Shown: in pieces, positions 35,009 through 43,118 of the stretch | Position numbering within the stretch: the stretch's first letter is position 1 | How the letters are laid out: each line of letters starts with the position of its first letter | Origin: Nodosilinea sp. WJT8-NPBG4 | Lineage (GTDB): Bacteria > Cyanobacteriota > Cyanobacteriia > Phormidesmidales > Phormidesmidaceae | DNA: 64,000 nt | Reading direction: 5' to 3' | Assembly (NCBI GenBank): GCA_019359285.1 | Contig: JAHHHQ010000058.1 | Coordinates: 21,034-85,033, forward strand | The notes under the pieces: generated by a model | What the model was told of the DNA's origin: nothing | Databases searched by the model: none | What the model saw: only the letters and a program-made list of their open reading frames with translations | Position numbers and translations under genes: made by a program

Positions 35009-35020
35009 TGCAGTGATGGG

Positions 35021-35248
35021 GTGAATTGGTTGAAGGATGCGTTGGCGAAGCCTTTCAATAGGGAATCGCAACCCTCGACCAAGCCGACGGTAACAGCACA
35101 AGGCAGAGCAGAAGCAAACCCGGTCAGGTGTCCACGCCTGCACCATTCACCTATCGACTTAGCCGGGTACTCCCCCCCCACCCCTCGCCACATTTTCTTA
35201 GGAGAGCCGCAAAATTTTTGTGGATTTTCAGTTTTTTCTTGGCTTTGA
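35021..35248 (+). CDS. Short frame in prophage remnant
   Basis: A GTG-initiated 75-codon frame starts 12 bp after the terminase small-subunit stop, reading NWLKDALAKPFNRESQPST at its beginning. Position and direction fit a small phage gene, but no family is recognised and the second half is odd (a run of eight C at 35168-35175). Low confidence. Confidence 0.25.
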   Translation: MNWLKDALAKPFNRESQPSTKPTVTAQGRAEANPVRCPRLHHSPIDLAGYSPPTPRHIFLGEPQNFCGFSVFSWL

Positions 35249-35292
35249 CCTTGGCCTGATTGCCCTGCCTCTTCTTGGCATTCACATGCTTG

Positions 35293-35364
35293 ACGCAACA
35301 AAAAGGAACAATATACAGTCAAAAACTAACGCAACAGAAGGGAACAATATACAGGCAAAGACTA
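35293..35364. repeat. Two tandem 36-bp repeats
   Basis: The units at 35293-35328 and 35329-35364 share ACGCAACA-RA-RGGAACAAT and ATACAG-K-CAAA-R-ACTA with four substitutions, directly adjoining and followed by a further ACG. They end 7 bp before a start codon and include TATACA, so they are candidate iterons or a duplicated promoter/operator. There are no spacers, hence not CRISPR. Confidence 0.85.
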
Positions 35365-35371
35365 ACGTACT

Positions 35372-35734
35372 ATGTTACCAGCCGTTTTCAGCATGAGTGA
35401 AGTTGAAGGTTCTAATTTAGATTTTTCGATGGAAGACTACGAAAAACAAATAATTGAATTTCGCCAACGAATAATGGAAATTCGCCGACAAATTGGAGAA
35501 TGCAGAAAAATTGCTAAAGAAAGAAGAGGAGATCTGCAAGCTACTCTTGAACGTTTAGATCAAGAGAGCTGGAAGCAAGAACAGGCGACAAACGAACGCG
35601 AAATAGCAAAAGCAAAGAATGAAATATCAAGTCACAAGTGCGGGCTGGCCTATATAGAAGGTTTTACAGCAGGTTTTCAAACTGAAGTATTAGAACTTTT
35701 GCCCGAGTTCTTTGACTCATTTAACGCAAAATGA
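35372..35734 (+). CDS. Coiled-coil hypothetical protein inside the prophage scar
   Basis: A 120-aa protein (or 113 aa from the ATG at 35393) dominated by a charged coiled coil, with EKQIIEFRQRIMEIRRQIGE at about residues 24-43, ending in LEFF/FDSF-like hydrophobics. Its AT content is markedly higher than the surrounding genes, which suggests later insertion or a foreign origin. It stands between the small and large terminase fragments, where phages often carry a short gene, and directly follows the 36-bp tandem repeats. Not recognised. Confidence 0.55.
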   Translation: MLPAVFSMSEVEGSNLDFSMEDYEKQIIEFRQRIMEIRRQIGECRKIAKERRGDLQATLERLDQESWKQEQATNEREIAKAKNEISSHKCGLAYIEGFTAGFQTEVLELLPEFFDSFNAK

Positions 35735-35847
35735 CAGAAAAAATAAGCTTCAAAGATAATTAAGGCAAAGGATATGTTACATAACGGAGTAATGCTTATA
35801 AGGCAGTCTCAATAAGAGTGGAGAATTGAAAAAATGCCAATTGAATC

Positions 35848-36200
35848 GTGCCTCAAACCATAGAACTACGCCCCCAACCTGGCCCCCAGACATTAGCACT
35901 CGCCAGCTCCGCCGACTTCGTGATCTTCGGCGGCGGTGCAGGCGGCGGCAAAAGCTGGACAATCTTACTCGAAGCGCTGCGGCACATCAAAAACCCGGCA
36001 TTCAATGCCACATTCTTTAGGCGCTCCTACCCCATGATCAAGAACCCAGGGGGCCTATGGGACGCCAGCTAGCGGTGTTCCCCCTAGCTGGCGGTATTCC
36101 GCAAGTAAGCTCCTTAAAGTGGACGTTTCCGAGCGGTGCCTATGCTGTGATGCGGCACCTCAAGAACGATGCGGCGGCTCTGGAATGGCAGGGACTGTAG
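35848..36200 (+). pseudogene. Phage terminase large subunit, N-terminal fragment
   Basis: The GTG at 35848 opens a frame with PGPQTLALASSADFVIFGGG, then GAGGGKSW (Walker A) and FFRRSYPMIKNPGGLWDAS. After a stop at 36070, the homologous reading resumes in another frame as VFPLAGGIPQVSSLKW, FPSGAYAVMRHLKND and LEWQG until about 36197. Large terminases run to about 450-550 aa, so the ATPase is cut off after roughly 115 residues and frameshifted. Downstream DNA is host sequence leading to pyrC. Confidence 0.8.
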
Positions 36201-36282
36201 ATGCCCCGACTTCCTTAAGAAGGGGGTTGGGGATCAATCTTAATTAAGGGCGAAGGAGTCTTTCCTTTACAGATCTCCTACG

Positions 36283-37311
36283 TTAGACCATTTTCCAAGT
36301 CATCGCTTCCCCGGCCCGCAACGGCACCAGTCCATCATCGACAAAAGGCAACTCATCGGGAATGCGCCAGGTCGTTTTGTTCAGGGTAATGCGATCGCTA
36401 TTCCTTGGCAGCTGATAAAAGTCTGGCCCATAAAAGCTAGCGAACGCCTCTAGTTTTTCGAGGGCATCAACACTCTCAAACGCCTCTGCATACAATTCCA
36501 TAGCGTGCAACGCCGAAAAACACCCTGCACAACCACAGGCACTTTCTTTGCCATTGCGGGGATGAGGGGCGCTATCGGTGCCCAGAAAAAACTTAGAATT
36601 GCCCGAGGTAGCCGCCTGCAAAAGCGCCTGCCGGTGGGTTTCGCGCTTCAAAATGGGCAGGCAGTAGTAATGGGGACGCAGGCCCCCTTGAAACAGACTA
36701 TTACGGTTAAACAAGAGATGTTGGGGGGTGATTGTGGCCGCGATATTGTCCGTCGCTAAGACAAATTCCACCGCTTCTGAGGTGGTAATGTGCTCCAGCA
36801 CCACGCGCAATTGAGGAAATCGCTGTTTCAAAGAAATCAAGTGTTTCTCAATAAACACCTTCTCGCGATCGAACATATCAACCGCTGAGTCGGTCACCTC
36901 CCCATGGAGCAGTAGCGGCATGTTGACCTGCTGCATCGCCTCAAAGACGCGATCGCAACGGCTGATCTCCGTAACGCCAGCATCTGAGTTGGTTGTCGCC
37001 CCTGCAGGGTAATACTTCACCGCTTTGACAAACTGAGCCGCCTTGGCCGCCATGATCTCTTCGGGGCGAGTGTTGTCGGTGAGGTAGAGGGTCATCAGCG
37101 GCTCAAACTGCTGGCCCGCCGGCACCGCCGCCAGAATGCGATCGCGGTAAGCCGCTGCCTCATCTACCGTGCGAACTGGGGGCTTCAGATTGGGCATCAC
37201 GATCGCCCGAGCAAACTGCCGCACCGTGTGGGGCAAAACCGCCTTCAGCGCCGCGCCGTCGCGCAGATGCAGGTGCCAGTCGTCGGGTCGAGTCAGTGTC
37301 AGCGTTTCCAT
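36283..37311 (-). CDS. pyrC: Dihydroorotase
   Basis: It closes carbamoyl-aspartate to dihydroorotate in pyrimidine synthesis. The 342-aa length and motifs fit the E. coli PyrC class: DWHLHLRDG (metal His pair), AVKYYPAGATTNSDAG (the carbamylated Lys), LLLHGEV, VLEHITT and FFLGTDSAPH (catalytic Asp). The open frame begins six codons earlier at 37329; the ATG at 37311 fits the family start better (METLTLTRPDDWHLH). The promoter side carries the 37358 palindrome. Confidence 0.95.
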   Translation of the reverse strand: METLTLTRPDDWHLHLRDGAALKAVLPHTVRQFARAIVMPNLKPPVRTVDEAAAYRDRILAAVPAGQQFEPLMTLYLTDNTRPEEIMAAKAAQFVKAVKYYPAGATTNSDAGVTEISRCDRVFEAMQQVNMPLLLHGEVTDSAVDMFDREKVFIEKHLISLKQRFPQLRVVLEHITTSEAVEFVLATDNIAATITPQHLLFNRNSLFQGGLRPHYYCLPILKRETHRQALLQAATSGNSKFFLGTDSAPHPRNGKESACGCAGCFSALHAMELYAEAFESVDALEKLEAFASFYGPDFYQLPRNSDRITLNKTTWRIPDELPFVDDGLVPLRAGEAMTWKMV

Positions 37312-37357
37312 GGTTTTATCATATTGCAAACGTCCATTAGCTTAAGCCAGGTTCGAC

Positions 37358-37386
37358 GTAGGGGCATTGCAGTGCAATGCCCCTAC
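37358..37386. repeat. Perfect palindrome with single central base
   Basis: Arms GTAGGGGCATTGCA and complement, 14 bp each, around one G. It lies between the divergent-end of pyrC (start side) and the stop of the Hsp70-family gene. Same class as 30293-30320. Confidence 0.8.
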
Positions 37387-37412
37387 CAGAGGATTCCGCC
37401 TGCCAAAGGGTC

Positions 37413-38999
37413 CTAACTCAGCCGCACCACAGCTTCGTTATCTAGCAGCGTATTGCCGGTGAGAATGTCTTCCACTGTGATCATCAGCAGCCGATCGCGA
37501 TCGACCCGAAACAGCACCCGCACCCGATCGCTGCCCGGAAACCCCGGCGGGTTGAGCTGAGCAATCGTGCGTGCCCCCTCGCGATCGTTCAGCGGCTGCA
37601 CTGAGGGGGCATCACCGCTGAGCTGGCGCGTCACCAGACGACCATTCTCGAAGTAAACCTCCGTTTGGGTGCTGGCGGCCCCCAGCTCGCCCACAATCAG
37701 CTCAATGCTGGGCTGCTTTTCCATTGAGGCTCCCAGCGTAATTTCGACCGGGGCAGACATGGGGTAGGGCTGTCCCTGATTAAGAATGGGGTGCCAACTG
37801 TGGCGATTGTTGCGCCGATCCCAGTAGCGAATGCCGTAGCTGTGGTAGAGAAAATCTTCGACGGCAAGCCCTTGGGCAATTTGCAGGGCTCCCTGGGCCA
37901 CGGCCTCAAAGGGGCGATCGCACCTCACCCGCTCCGCCCCAAACCGCTCTGTTACCCACCGCTGTACTGCTGGAATCTGAGCCGTGCCCCCTACCAGCAG
38001 CACCGCATCGATCGCATCCGAGTCGATGCCCTGGCGCTGCCCCTGCTGAAGCACCTGGGTCAGCCCCTTCTCCAACCGCTCAAAGAACTGGTTCTGGGCG
38101 AGAATCTCCTCGAACTGGTCGCGGGTGAGAGCCAGGTCGTAGGTGTCAAAGGTCTCGTCGTCAAAGTAGGCTTCTGCCGCCTCGGTATGCTCCGAAAGCG
38201 CGATCTTGAGCCGCTCTGCCAGCCGCTGCACCACTGCCCCCCCCGAAATGCCCTGGGTTTGAAAGTAATCCACGAGCCACTGGTCAATGTCGGCCCCACC
38301 CAGGTTTTCGCCCGCCTTGGCCAGCACTCGCGCCACCTCCGGCTTTTGAGCGCTGGTTTGCTCTGCCCCCTGGCCCCGCCACTTGAGCAAAAACCCTACC
38401 GGCTTTTGGGCGGGGGCCACCAGCCGCACCAGAGACCAATCCAGCGTGCCGCCGCCAAAATCGAACACCAGCAGGGTTTGCTCCCCCGTCAGCCCATAGC
38501 CCAGCGCGGCGGCGGTGGGTTCGTCGAGCAGCCGCACTTCTTTAAAATCCAGTGCGGTTGCCACATCCCCTAGCCACAGGCGGTAGGCCTCGAAGCTATC
38601 GACGGGCACCGTCAGCACCAAGCTGTCGTCTTCCCCAGCTACGGCGCGCACTTGGGTCAAGAGCGATCGCAAAAACCATTCCCCTAGCTGCTCAAAGGAG
38701 AGCGATTCCCCATCGATATCGGGCAGAAACCCTTGTAGCGGCGTACCAATGCCGCGCTTGATATTGGCAAAAAATCGAGGATCGGTCGGGATGTCGAGGC
38801 CGCGATCGCGCACCGCCTGCCCTACCACCACTCCATCGGCCTGGGGCTTTTCCACATAGACCAAACTGGGCACCAGCGGCGGTACCGTGGCCAGGCTCAA
38901 GCTCAGCCCCGGTAACGCCACCGTCTCTGGACTTTCCGAGACTGGGTTCCAGCGAGCAATGACGGTGTTGCTGGTGCCAAAATCAACCGCTATAGCCAT
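37413..38999 (-). CDS. Hsp70-family protein (DnaK-like ATPase)
   Basis: 528 aa with the actin-fold ATPase signatures: IAVDFGTSNTVIARW (phosphate 1), LLDEPTAAALGYGL and LLVFDFGGGTLDWSLV (phosphate 2), VLLVGGTAQIPAVQRWV (adenosine). The region after the ATPase is only about 130 aa, beta-rich and unlike the full DnaK substrate-binding domain with lid, so this is one of the divergent shorter Hsp70 relatives found in several copies in cyanobacteria. No grpE or dnaJ adjoins. It may be a specialised chaperone or sensor; the client is unknown. Confidence 0.9.
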   Translation of the reverse strand: MAIAVDFGTSNTVIARWNPVSESPETVALPGLSLSLATVPPLVPSLVYVEKPQADGVVVGQAVRDRGLDIPTDPRFFANIKRGIGTPLQGFLPDIDGESLSFEQLGEWFLRSLLTQVRAVAGEDDSLVLTVPVDSFEAYRLWLGDVATALDFKEVRLLDEPTAAALGYGLTGEQTLLVFDFGGGTLDWSLVRLVAPAQKPVGFLLKWRGQGAEQTSAQKPEVARVLAKAGENLGGADIDQWLVDYFQTQGISGGAVVQRLAERLKIALSEHTEAAEAYFDDETFDTYDLALTRDQFEEILAQNQFFERLEKGLTQVLQQGQRQGIDSDAIDAVLLVGGTAQIPAVQRWVTERFGAERVRCDRPFEAVAQGALQIAQGLAVEDFLYHSYGIRYWDRRNNRHSWHPILNQGQPYPMSAPVEITLGASMEKQPSIELIVGELGAASTQTEVYFENGRLVTRQLSGDAPSVQPLNDREGARTIAQLNPPGFPGSDRVRVLFRVDRDRLLMITVEDILTGNTLLDNEAVVRLS

Positions 39000-39210
39000 G
39001 GTTTTAGAAAAAACAACACGGTGCTACTCATCCTACCGGGAGTGGGTGTCGCTCGGTGCAGTGCAGCCAGCTCAAGGCTCCTTTGCCCGACGTTAGCAAC
39101 AGCATGGCGACAGTCATAGTTGCAAGCTCACTCAGCAAGCGTTCTACTAGAAAGGCCTACCCCTGGGGTTAGCATTCTGCCACCCCAAACCAAAAGCCAA
39201 CCTCTCAAAT

Positions 39211-39819
39211 ATGTCTGATTCTGATTCCTCCCTGTCAAAAACTTCAGCCTTGGCACCCTGGCGCAGCGCCTTAGCTCGCGCTCTGCACCGCAACCGTAGC
39301 CGCCCCTACAGTCGCTATTTTCAGCTCGCCACTATCACCCCCGAGGGCCGACCTGCCAACCGCACCGTTGTGTTTCGCGGCTGGTTGCCCGACAGCAACA
39401 CTCTCACCCTAGTCACTGACCAGCGCAGCGCTAAGGTTGCCGATATCGCCGCTCACCCTTGGGCCGAAGCCTGCTGGTACTTCACCGACACCCGTGAGCA
39501 GTTTCGCCTGGCGGGCTCTATTCAGGTAGTGACTGCTGAGGCCGATCCCGCTCTATTCCAGGCTCGACAGAATTCTTGGGAAGCCCTCTCCGACAACGCC
39601 CGCCAGCAATTCTACTGGCCCCACCCGGCCCAGCACCGCACCGCCGAGGCCGACTTTTCGCCTAAAGAAATTCAGACAACGCCTCCCGCTGAATTTTGTC
39701 TAGTGCTGCTAAAGCCTGACCAAGTTGACCACCTAGAGCTACGCGGCGAACCTCAAAACCGCACCCTTTACGACCACCAACCCGACGGCATCTGGCAGGT
39801 TAAAGCAGTGAATCCTTAG
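39211..39819 (+). CDS. PPOX-class FMN flavoprotein (Npun_F5749 type)
   Basis: 202 aa resembling pyridoxamine-phosphate oxidase-like flavin enzymes: YFQLATITPEGRPANRTVVF at about residues 30-50, DQRSAKVADI, AEACWYFTDTREQFRLAG. The ending lacks the clear PLP-binding signature of PdxH, and the pattern fits the cyanobacterial family named after Npun_F5749, so vitamin B6 oxidation should not be assumed. The gene is monocistronic. Confidence 0.85.
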   Translation: MSDSDSSLSKTSALAPWRSALARALHRNRSRPYSRYFQLATITPEGRPANRTVVFRGWLPDSNTLTLVTDQRSAKVADIAAHPWAEACWYFTDTREQFRLAGSIQVVTAEADPALFQARQNSWEALSDNARQQFYWPHPAQHRTAEADFSPKEIQTTPPAEFCLVLLKPDQVDHLELRGEPQNRTLYDHQPDGIWQVKAVNP

Positions 39820-39926
39820 CCTCATCATGCTTAACTGGCGCTTTGAAACATATCCGCAACACAGAAAATTTGCGCCGATGGAGGGACGTTAGACTGTGAT
39901 ACAAAGAATAATTCTGGGCCAGCGAG

Positions 39927-40175
39927 ATGGATATTCAACTGAAGAAGTGGGGCAATAGCCTCGGTTTGCAAATTCCCCATCGCCTGGCAGAAAGCTTTGG
40001 GTGGGATGAAAACTCCACAGTGGAGATTTTAGAAGTAGATGGGGCACTGGTGATTCGCAAAAAGGCGGCGCTGACCTTAAATGAATTGTTAGCCAGTATT
40101 CCTGCTGATTTTCAATACCCCAATGATGTTCACGATTTTACCGATGGTCTTGCCCAAGGGCAAGAGCTTCTTTAA
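39927..40175 (+). CDS. mazE: MazE-like antitoxin (AbrB/SpoVT fold)
   Basis: An 82-aa protein with a swapped-hairpin DNA-binding start: DIQLKKWGNSLGLQIPHRLA, then WDENSTVEILEVDGALVIRK. The acidic C-terminal tail (FTDGLAQGQELL) would bind the toxin. The toxin gene begins 15 bp downstream, the usual antitoxin-first order. Autoregulation by the MazEF complex is the family rule. Confidence 0.92.
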   Translation: MDIQLKKWGNSLGLQIPHRLAESFGWDENSTVEILEVDGALVIRKKAALTLNELLASIPADFQYPNDVHDFTDGLAQGQELL

Positions 40176-40190
40176 CCAAGGAAAACAGTG

Positions 40191-40532
40191 ATGGAGCTTC
40201 GCCGAGGTGAGGTGATTCGCGTAAATTTGAACCCCACCCAAGGCCGGGAACAAATGGGAGACGCCCGCCCGTGCTTGGTGTTAAGCCAGACAGTGTTTAA
40301 TGCTTCTAGGGGCGGCATTGTCATTGTCTCGCCGATTACTAGCACCGTGAAGCCGGAGATTAAGACCCTAATTCTGATACCAGCCGGGTTTAAGGTCAGC
40401 GGCTCTGTAATTGCGGAACAGGTGCGTACATTAGATCTGAGTCAGCGCTGGTGGCGAAGTACCGAAGACTGTTTGCCGTCTTCGGTGGTTGATCAAGTGG
40501 TGGCAACCCTAAACCTAATAATTGGTGGATAG
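40191..40532 (+). CDS. mazF: MazF-like endoribonuclease toxin
   Basis: A 113-aa PemK/MazF-fold mRNA interferase: RRGEVIRVNLNPTQGREQMG with the conserved G-E-(I/V) and NPTxGxEQ motifs, DARPCLVLSQ, then VIVSPITSTVK and IAEQVRTLDLSQRW. The ATG follows AAGGAAA; a GTG one codon earlier is possible. It pairs with the upstream antitoxin. All key family motifs appear intact. Confidence 0.93.
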   Translation: MELRRGEVIRVNLNPTQGREQMGDARPCLVLSQTVFNASRGGIVIVSPITSTVKPEIKTLILIPAGFKVSGSVIAEQVRTLDLSQRWWRSTEDCLPSSVVDQVVATLNLIIGG

Positions 40533-40608
40533 TCTCATCCCCTAGCTAGCTCAAGGAATATCAAAGGAGCTGGGAAGCCGTTATCGTGCTTTTTGTGGTT
40601 GCGATCGC

Positions 40609-41856
40609 TTAACTGGCTTGGCGGCTCAACCGTCGATCGAGCCATGCTAAGACTCCCAGGGCAGGCAGCACTGTCACCATTAGCCCCAGCCAAAACCCGT
40701 GGGCGATCGCATCTCCCTGATCGAGTGCCCAGCCGCCCACGGGTGGGCCGATTAGGTAGCCCACGGCCCAGCACATTGAGTTGACCGACAGGTAGACGCC
40801 GCGCAGGGGCTCAGGAGCGATCGCTGCCACCAGCGCCGAGCCAATCGGCGTATAGGCCACCATCGCCAACGCCATTACCCCTAGGGCCAGCCCGCTCCAC
40901 ACCAGAGGCAAGTCTCCTGTCCCCGACTGCCACACCAGGCCAAACCCCAGCCCCCACAGCACCGCCGACACCATTAGCCCCTGGGCGGGGCGGTAGCGGT
41001 TGAGCCAGCGAGCCATAGGCAACTGGGCGATCGCCGCCAGCACCACATGGCCCGTAAACAGCAGGCTCAGCGTGCCCTCGCTGACTGCCTGCTCGCCCCC
41101 CGCAAATCGATTTAGATAGAGGGGCAGCGTGCTCTGAATCTGGGCCAGATAGCCCGTGAACAGCACGTTGACCAGGGCGTAGACCATCAGGGTCCTGTCT
41201 CTGAGGGCCTGACCCCAGCCCTGTAAGAGCGATCGCGTCCCATTTCCTGCCGGGCGCGTCTCGGCAATGGCGGCATAGATAATGCCAAAAAACAGCAGAA
41301 ACGTAACGCCATCGATGGCAAACAGCGCTCGGTAAGCTCCGGTGAGCGAGATCAGTGCCCCCCCAGCAATTACCCCTACTCCTAGACCCAGGTTGTCGGC
41401 CAGGCGCACCAGGGCGTAGGCTTCGTTGCGCTGCTCTGGGGTCGTAATGTCTGCCGCCACCGACTCCGCCGCCGGCCAGTAAAGCCCGACACCAAAGCCC
41501 ATCAGCAAGTTGCCCGCCAAAAATATCCAGAAATCATTGGCCAGCACCAGCACCCCATCTGCCGCCGCCGACACCAGGGCCGACGCCAACAGCGTCGGTC
41601 GCCGCCCCACCGTCGGCGAGTCAGCCATCGACCCGCCCAAAAACCGCCCTGCCATGCCCGCCACTGAGCCCAGACCAATGCCGAGGCCCACCTGAGTGGC
41701 TGTTAGCCCCACCTGTTCAGTAAAAAAAATCGGCGCGTAGAACAGCGTAAAACCAATGCCCACCTGCGACAGCAGCCGTCCGCTCGCCAAAATCCACACC
41801 CGGTGGTCAAGATTGGGCAGCCATCCCTTGAGCCAGCGTTTTAAGAATGCCATCAT
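40609..41856 (-). CDS. MFS transporter
   Basis: About 415 aa, twelve hydrophobic segments, MFS signature GRFLGGSMADSPTVGRRPTLL-type loop near residue 70. The frame is open to 41928, but the ATGs at 41856/41853 overlap the stop of the small upstream gene (ATGA), so translation is probably coupled and the start is internal. The pattern is that of drug/sugar efflux-like carriers; substrate unknown. Confidence 0.87.
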   Translation of the reverse strand: MMAFLKRWLKGWLPNLDHRVWILASGRLLSQVGIGFTLFYAPIFFTEQVGLTATQVGLGIGLGSVAGMAGRFLGGSMADSPTVGRRPTLLASALVSAAADGVLVLANDFWIFLAGNLLMGFGVGLYWPAAESVAADITTPEQRNEAYALVRLADNLGLGVGVIAGGALISLTGAYRALFAIDGVTFLLFFGIIYAAIAETRPAGNGTRSLLQGWGQALRDRTLMVYALVNVLFTGYLAQIQSTLPLYLNRFAGGEQAVSEGTLSLLFTGHVVLAAIAQLPMARWLNRYRPAQGLMVSAVLWGLGFGLVWQSGTGDLPLVWSGLALGVMALAMVAYTPIGSALVAAIAPEPLRGVYLSVNSMCWAVGYLIGPPVGGWALDQGDAIAHGFWLGLMVTVLPALGVLAWLDRRLSRQAS

Positions 41857-42032
41857 TGCAGCTGCCGGGGTCGCCGTAGGGCGTCCACCAAAGCCACTGT
41901 GCCGCCCACCATCCCCCAAACAATCCACAGGCCCAGATCGTAGCCCTTGCGCTGGGCCACCTGGGCTGCCACCAGCCCAATCACGCAGTGCAAGAACATG
42001 GGTAAATAGACCAGCGGCAACGAATCAGCCAT
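41853..42032 (-). CDS. Tiny two-segment membrane protein coupled to the MFS gene
   Basis: 59 aa from the ATG at 42032 (an upstream start at 42050 is open). Two hydrophobic helices (YLPMFLHCVIGLVAAQV and GLWIVWGMVGGTVALVDAL) are joined by QRKGYDLG, with a basic end (RRPRQLQ). Its TGA overlaps the ATG of the MFS gene. It resembles small bacterial membrane proteins of the superinfection-immunity/PLD-N type in layout only. It could be an accessory subunit of the transporter (inference). Confidence 0.6.
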   Translation of the reverse strand: MADSLPLVYLPMFLHCVIGLVAAQVAQRKGYDLGLWIVWGMVGGTVALVDALRRPRQLQ

Positions 42033-42175
42033 TTTGGTGCAACCCAGCAAAAAATCAGCAAACGGGCGAAAGCTGGGGCGATCGCATTACTTACCTTACA
42101 CGCAGGGCTAGACCTATGCTGTGAAGGGCACTGCTCGCTGCCGCCGGATTATAGTCTGCCGAGAGAAATATCACC

Positions 42176-43033
42176 GTGGCTACTGGACTTTTTGTGGGGC
42201 TGATCACCCTCGACTGCATCTATCGCGTCGAGCACGTACCCAGCAGCGATGAAAAACTGGTCGCTGAGGAGAGCCTGCTGGTGGCGGGCGGGCCAGCTAC
42301 CAACGCCGCGATCGCCTTCGCCGCACTGGGCAACCGAGCCAGGTTGGCCGGTGCCCTGGGTCAGCATCCCCTGACCGATCTAATTCGGGCCGACTTGGCC
42401 ACCTACGGAGTTGAGATTGTGGATCTCATGCCTCAGCTGCGATCGCCACCGCCGCTTTCTACAATTCTCGTCACCGCTGCCACAGGCGATCGCGCTGTTG
42501 TCTCCCGCAATGCCGTCGAGCGACAGGCCGACCCTGCCACGGCTCTAGACTTACTCACCGATGTCGATATTCTTCTGATCGACGGCCATCAAATGGCAAG
42601 CAGTTACAGTGTTGCGATCGCCGCCCAGTCCTCAGCTATCCCCATAGTCATCGATGCGGGTAGCTGGAAGCCTGGCTTCGACCGCGTTTTGCCTCTCGCC
42701 ACCAGCGTCATTGCCGCCGCCAAATTTCAGCTGCCAAGCCAGCCCGATACCCTAGCCGCCCTCAGCGCCCTGGGCATTCCCGAAGTCGCCACCACCCACG
42801 GCCCCAGCCCCATTCACTTTTGCGATCGAGGAACCGCTGGTACCTTACCCGTTCCCCAAGTCACCGTCCAAGACACCCTAGGGGCCGGAGACATTTTCCA
42901 CGGTGCCTTTTGCCACTACCGCCTGCATGCCCCCTTCCCCGACGCCCTCACCCAGGCCGCCCAGGTCGCCGCCCAGAGCTGCCGCCATTTTGGTACCCGC
43001 GCTTGGATCGCGGCGGCCCACCACCAGCTATAG
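42176..43033 (+). CDS. PfkB-family carbohydrate kinase
   Basis: 285 aa starting at GTG. The ribokinase-type signatures are GGPATNAAIAFAALG (about residues 37-51) and the C-terminal DTLGAGDIFHGAF (about 238-250), where the Asp of GAGD is the catalytic base. The fold is short for a ribokinase but complete. Substrate (sugar or nucleoside) is not evident. The 3'-phosphoadenosine phosphatase gene follows 85 bp downstream; they are probably co-oriented rather than a functional pair. Confidence 0.9.
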   Translation: MATGLFVGLITLDCIYRVEHVPSSDEKLVAEESLLVAGGPATNAAIAFAALGNRARLAGALGQHPLTDLIRADLATYGVEIVDLMPQLRSPPPLSTILVTAATGDRAVVSRNAVERQADPATALDLLTDVDILLIDGHQMASSYSVAIAAQSSAIPIVIDAGSWKPGFDRVLPLATSVIAAAKFQLPSQPDTLAALSALGIPEVATTHGPSPIHFCDRGTAGTLPVPQVTVQDTLGAGDIFHGAFCHYRLHAPFPDALTQAAQVAAQSCRHFGTRAWIAAAHHQL

Positions 43034-43039
43034 TTCTCT

Positions 43040-43115
43040 CTTGTAATCCCCCACCCACTCTCCCACCCTCCTACTCCCCACCCTCCTACTCCCCACCCCC
43101 TACTCCCCACTCCCA
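43040..43115 (+). repeat. Polypyrimidine leader
   Basis: Tandem units such as CCACCCTCCTACTCC and CCCACCCTCCTACTCCCC run up to the start codon of the 43119 gene. The tract is almost purine-free on the coding strand. Confidence 0.6.
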
Positions 43116-43118
43116 CCC

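Noticed and set aside
34442..35146. Leftward frame of 234 codons across the terminase small-subunit remnant
   Set aside because: Its C-terminal third (KTTKTGHAIELEKKRDEWKA) looks somewhat protein-like, but the rest is antisense to the terminase motif. No family or ribosome-binding site.
35293..35364. 36-bp repeats as a minimal CRISPR array
   Set aside because: The two units are directly adjoining without a spacer, and no cas gene is present.
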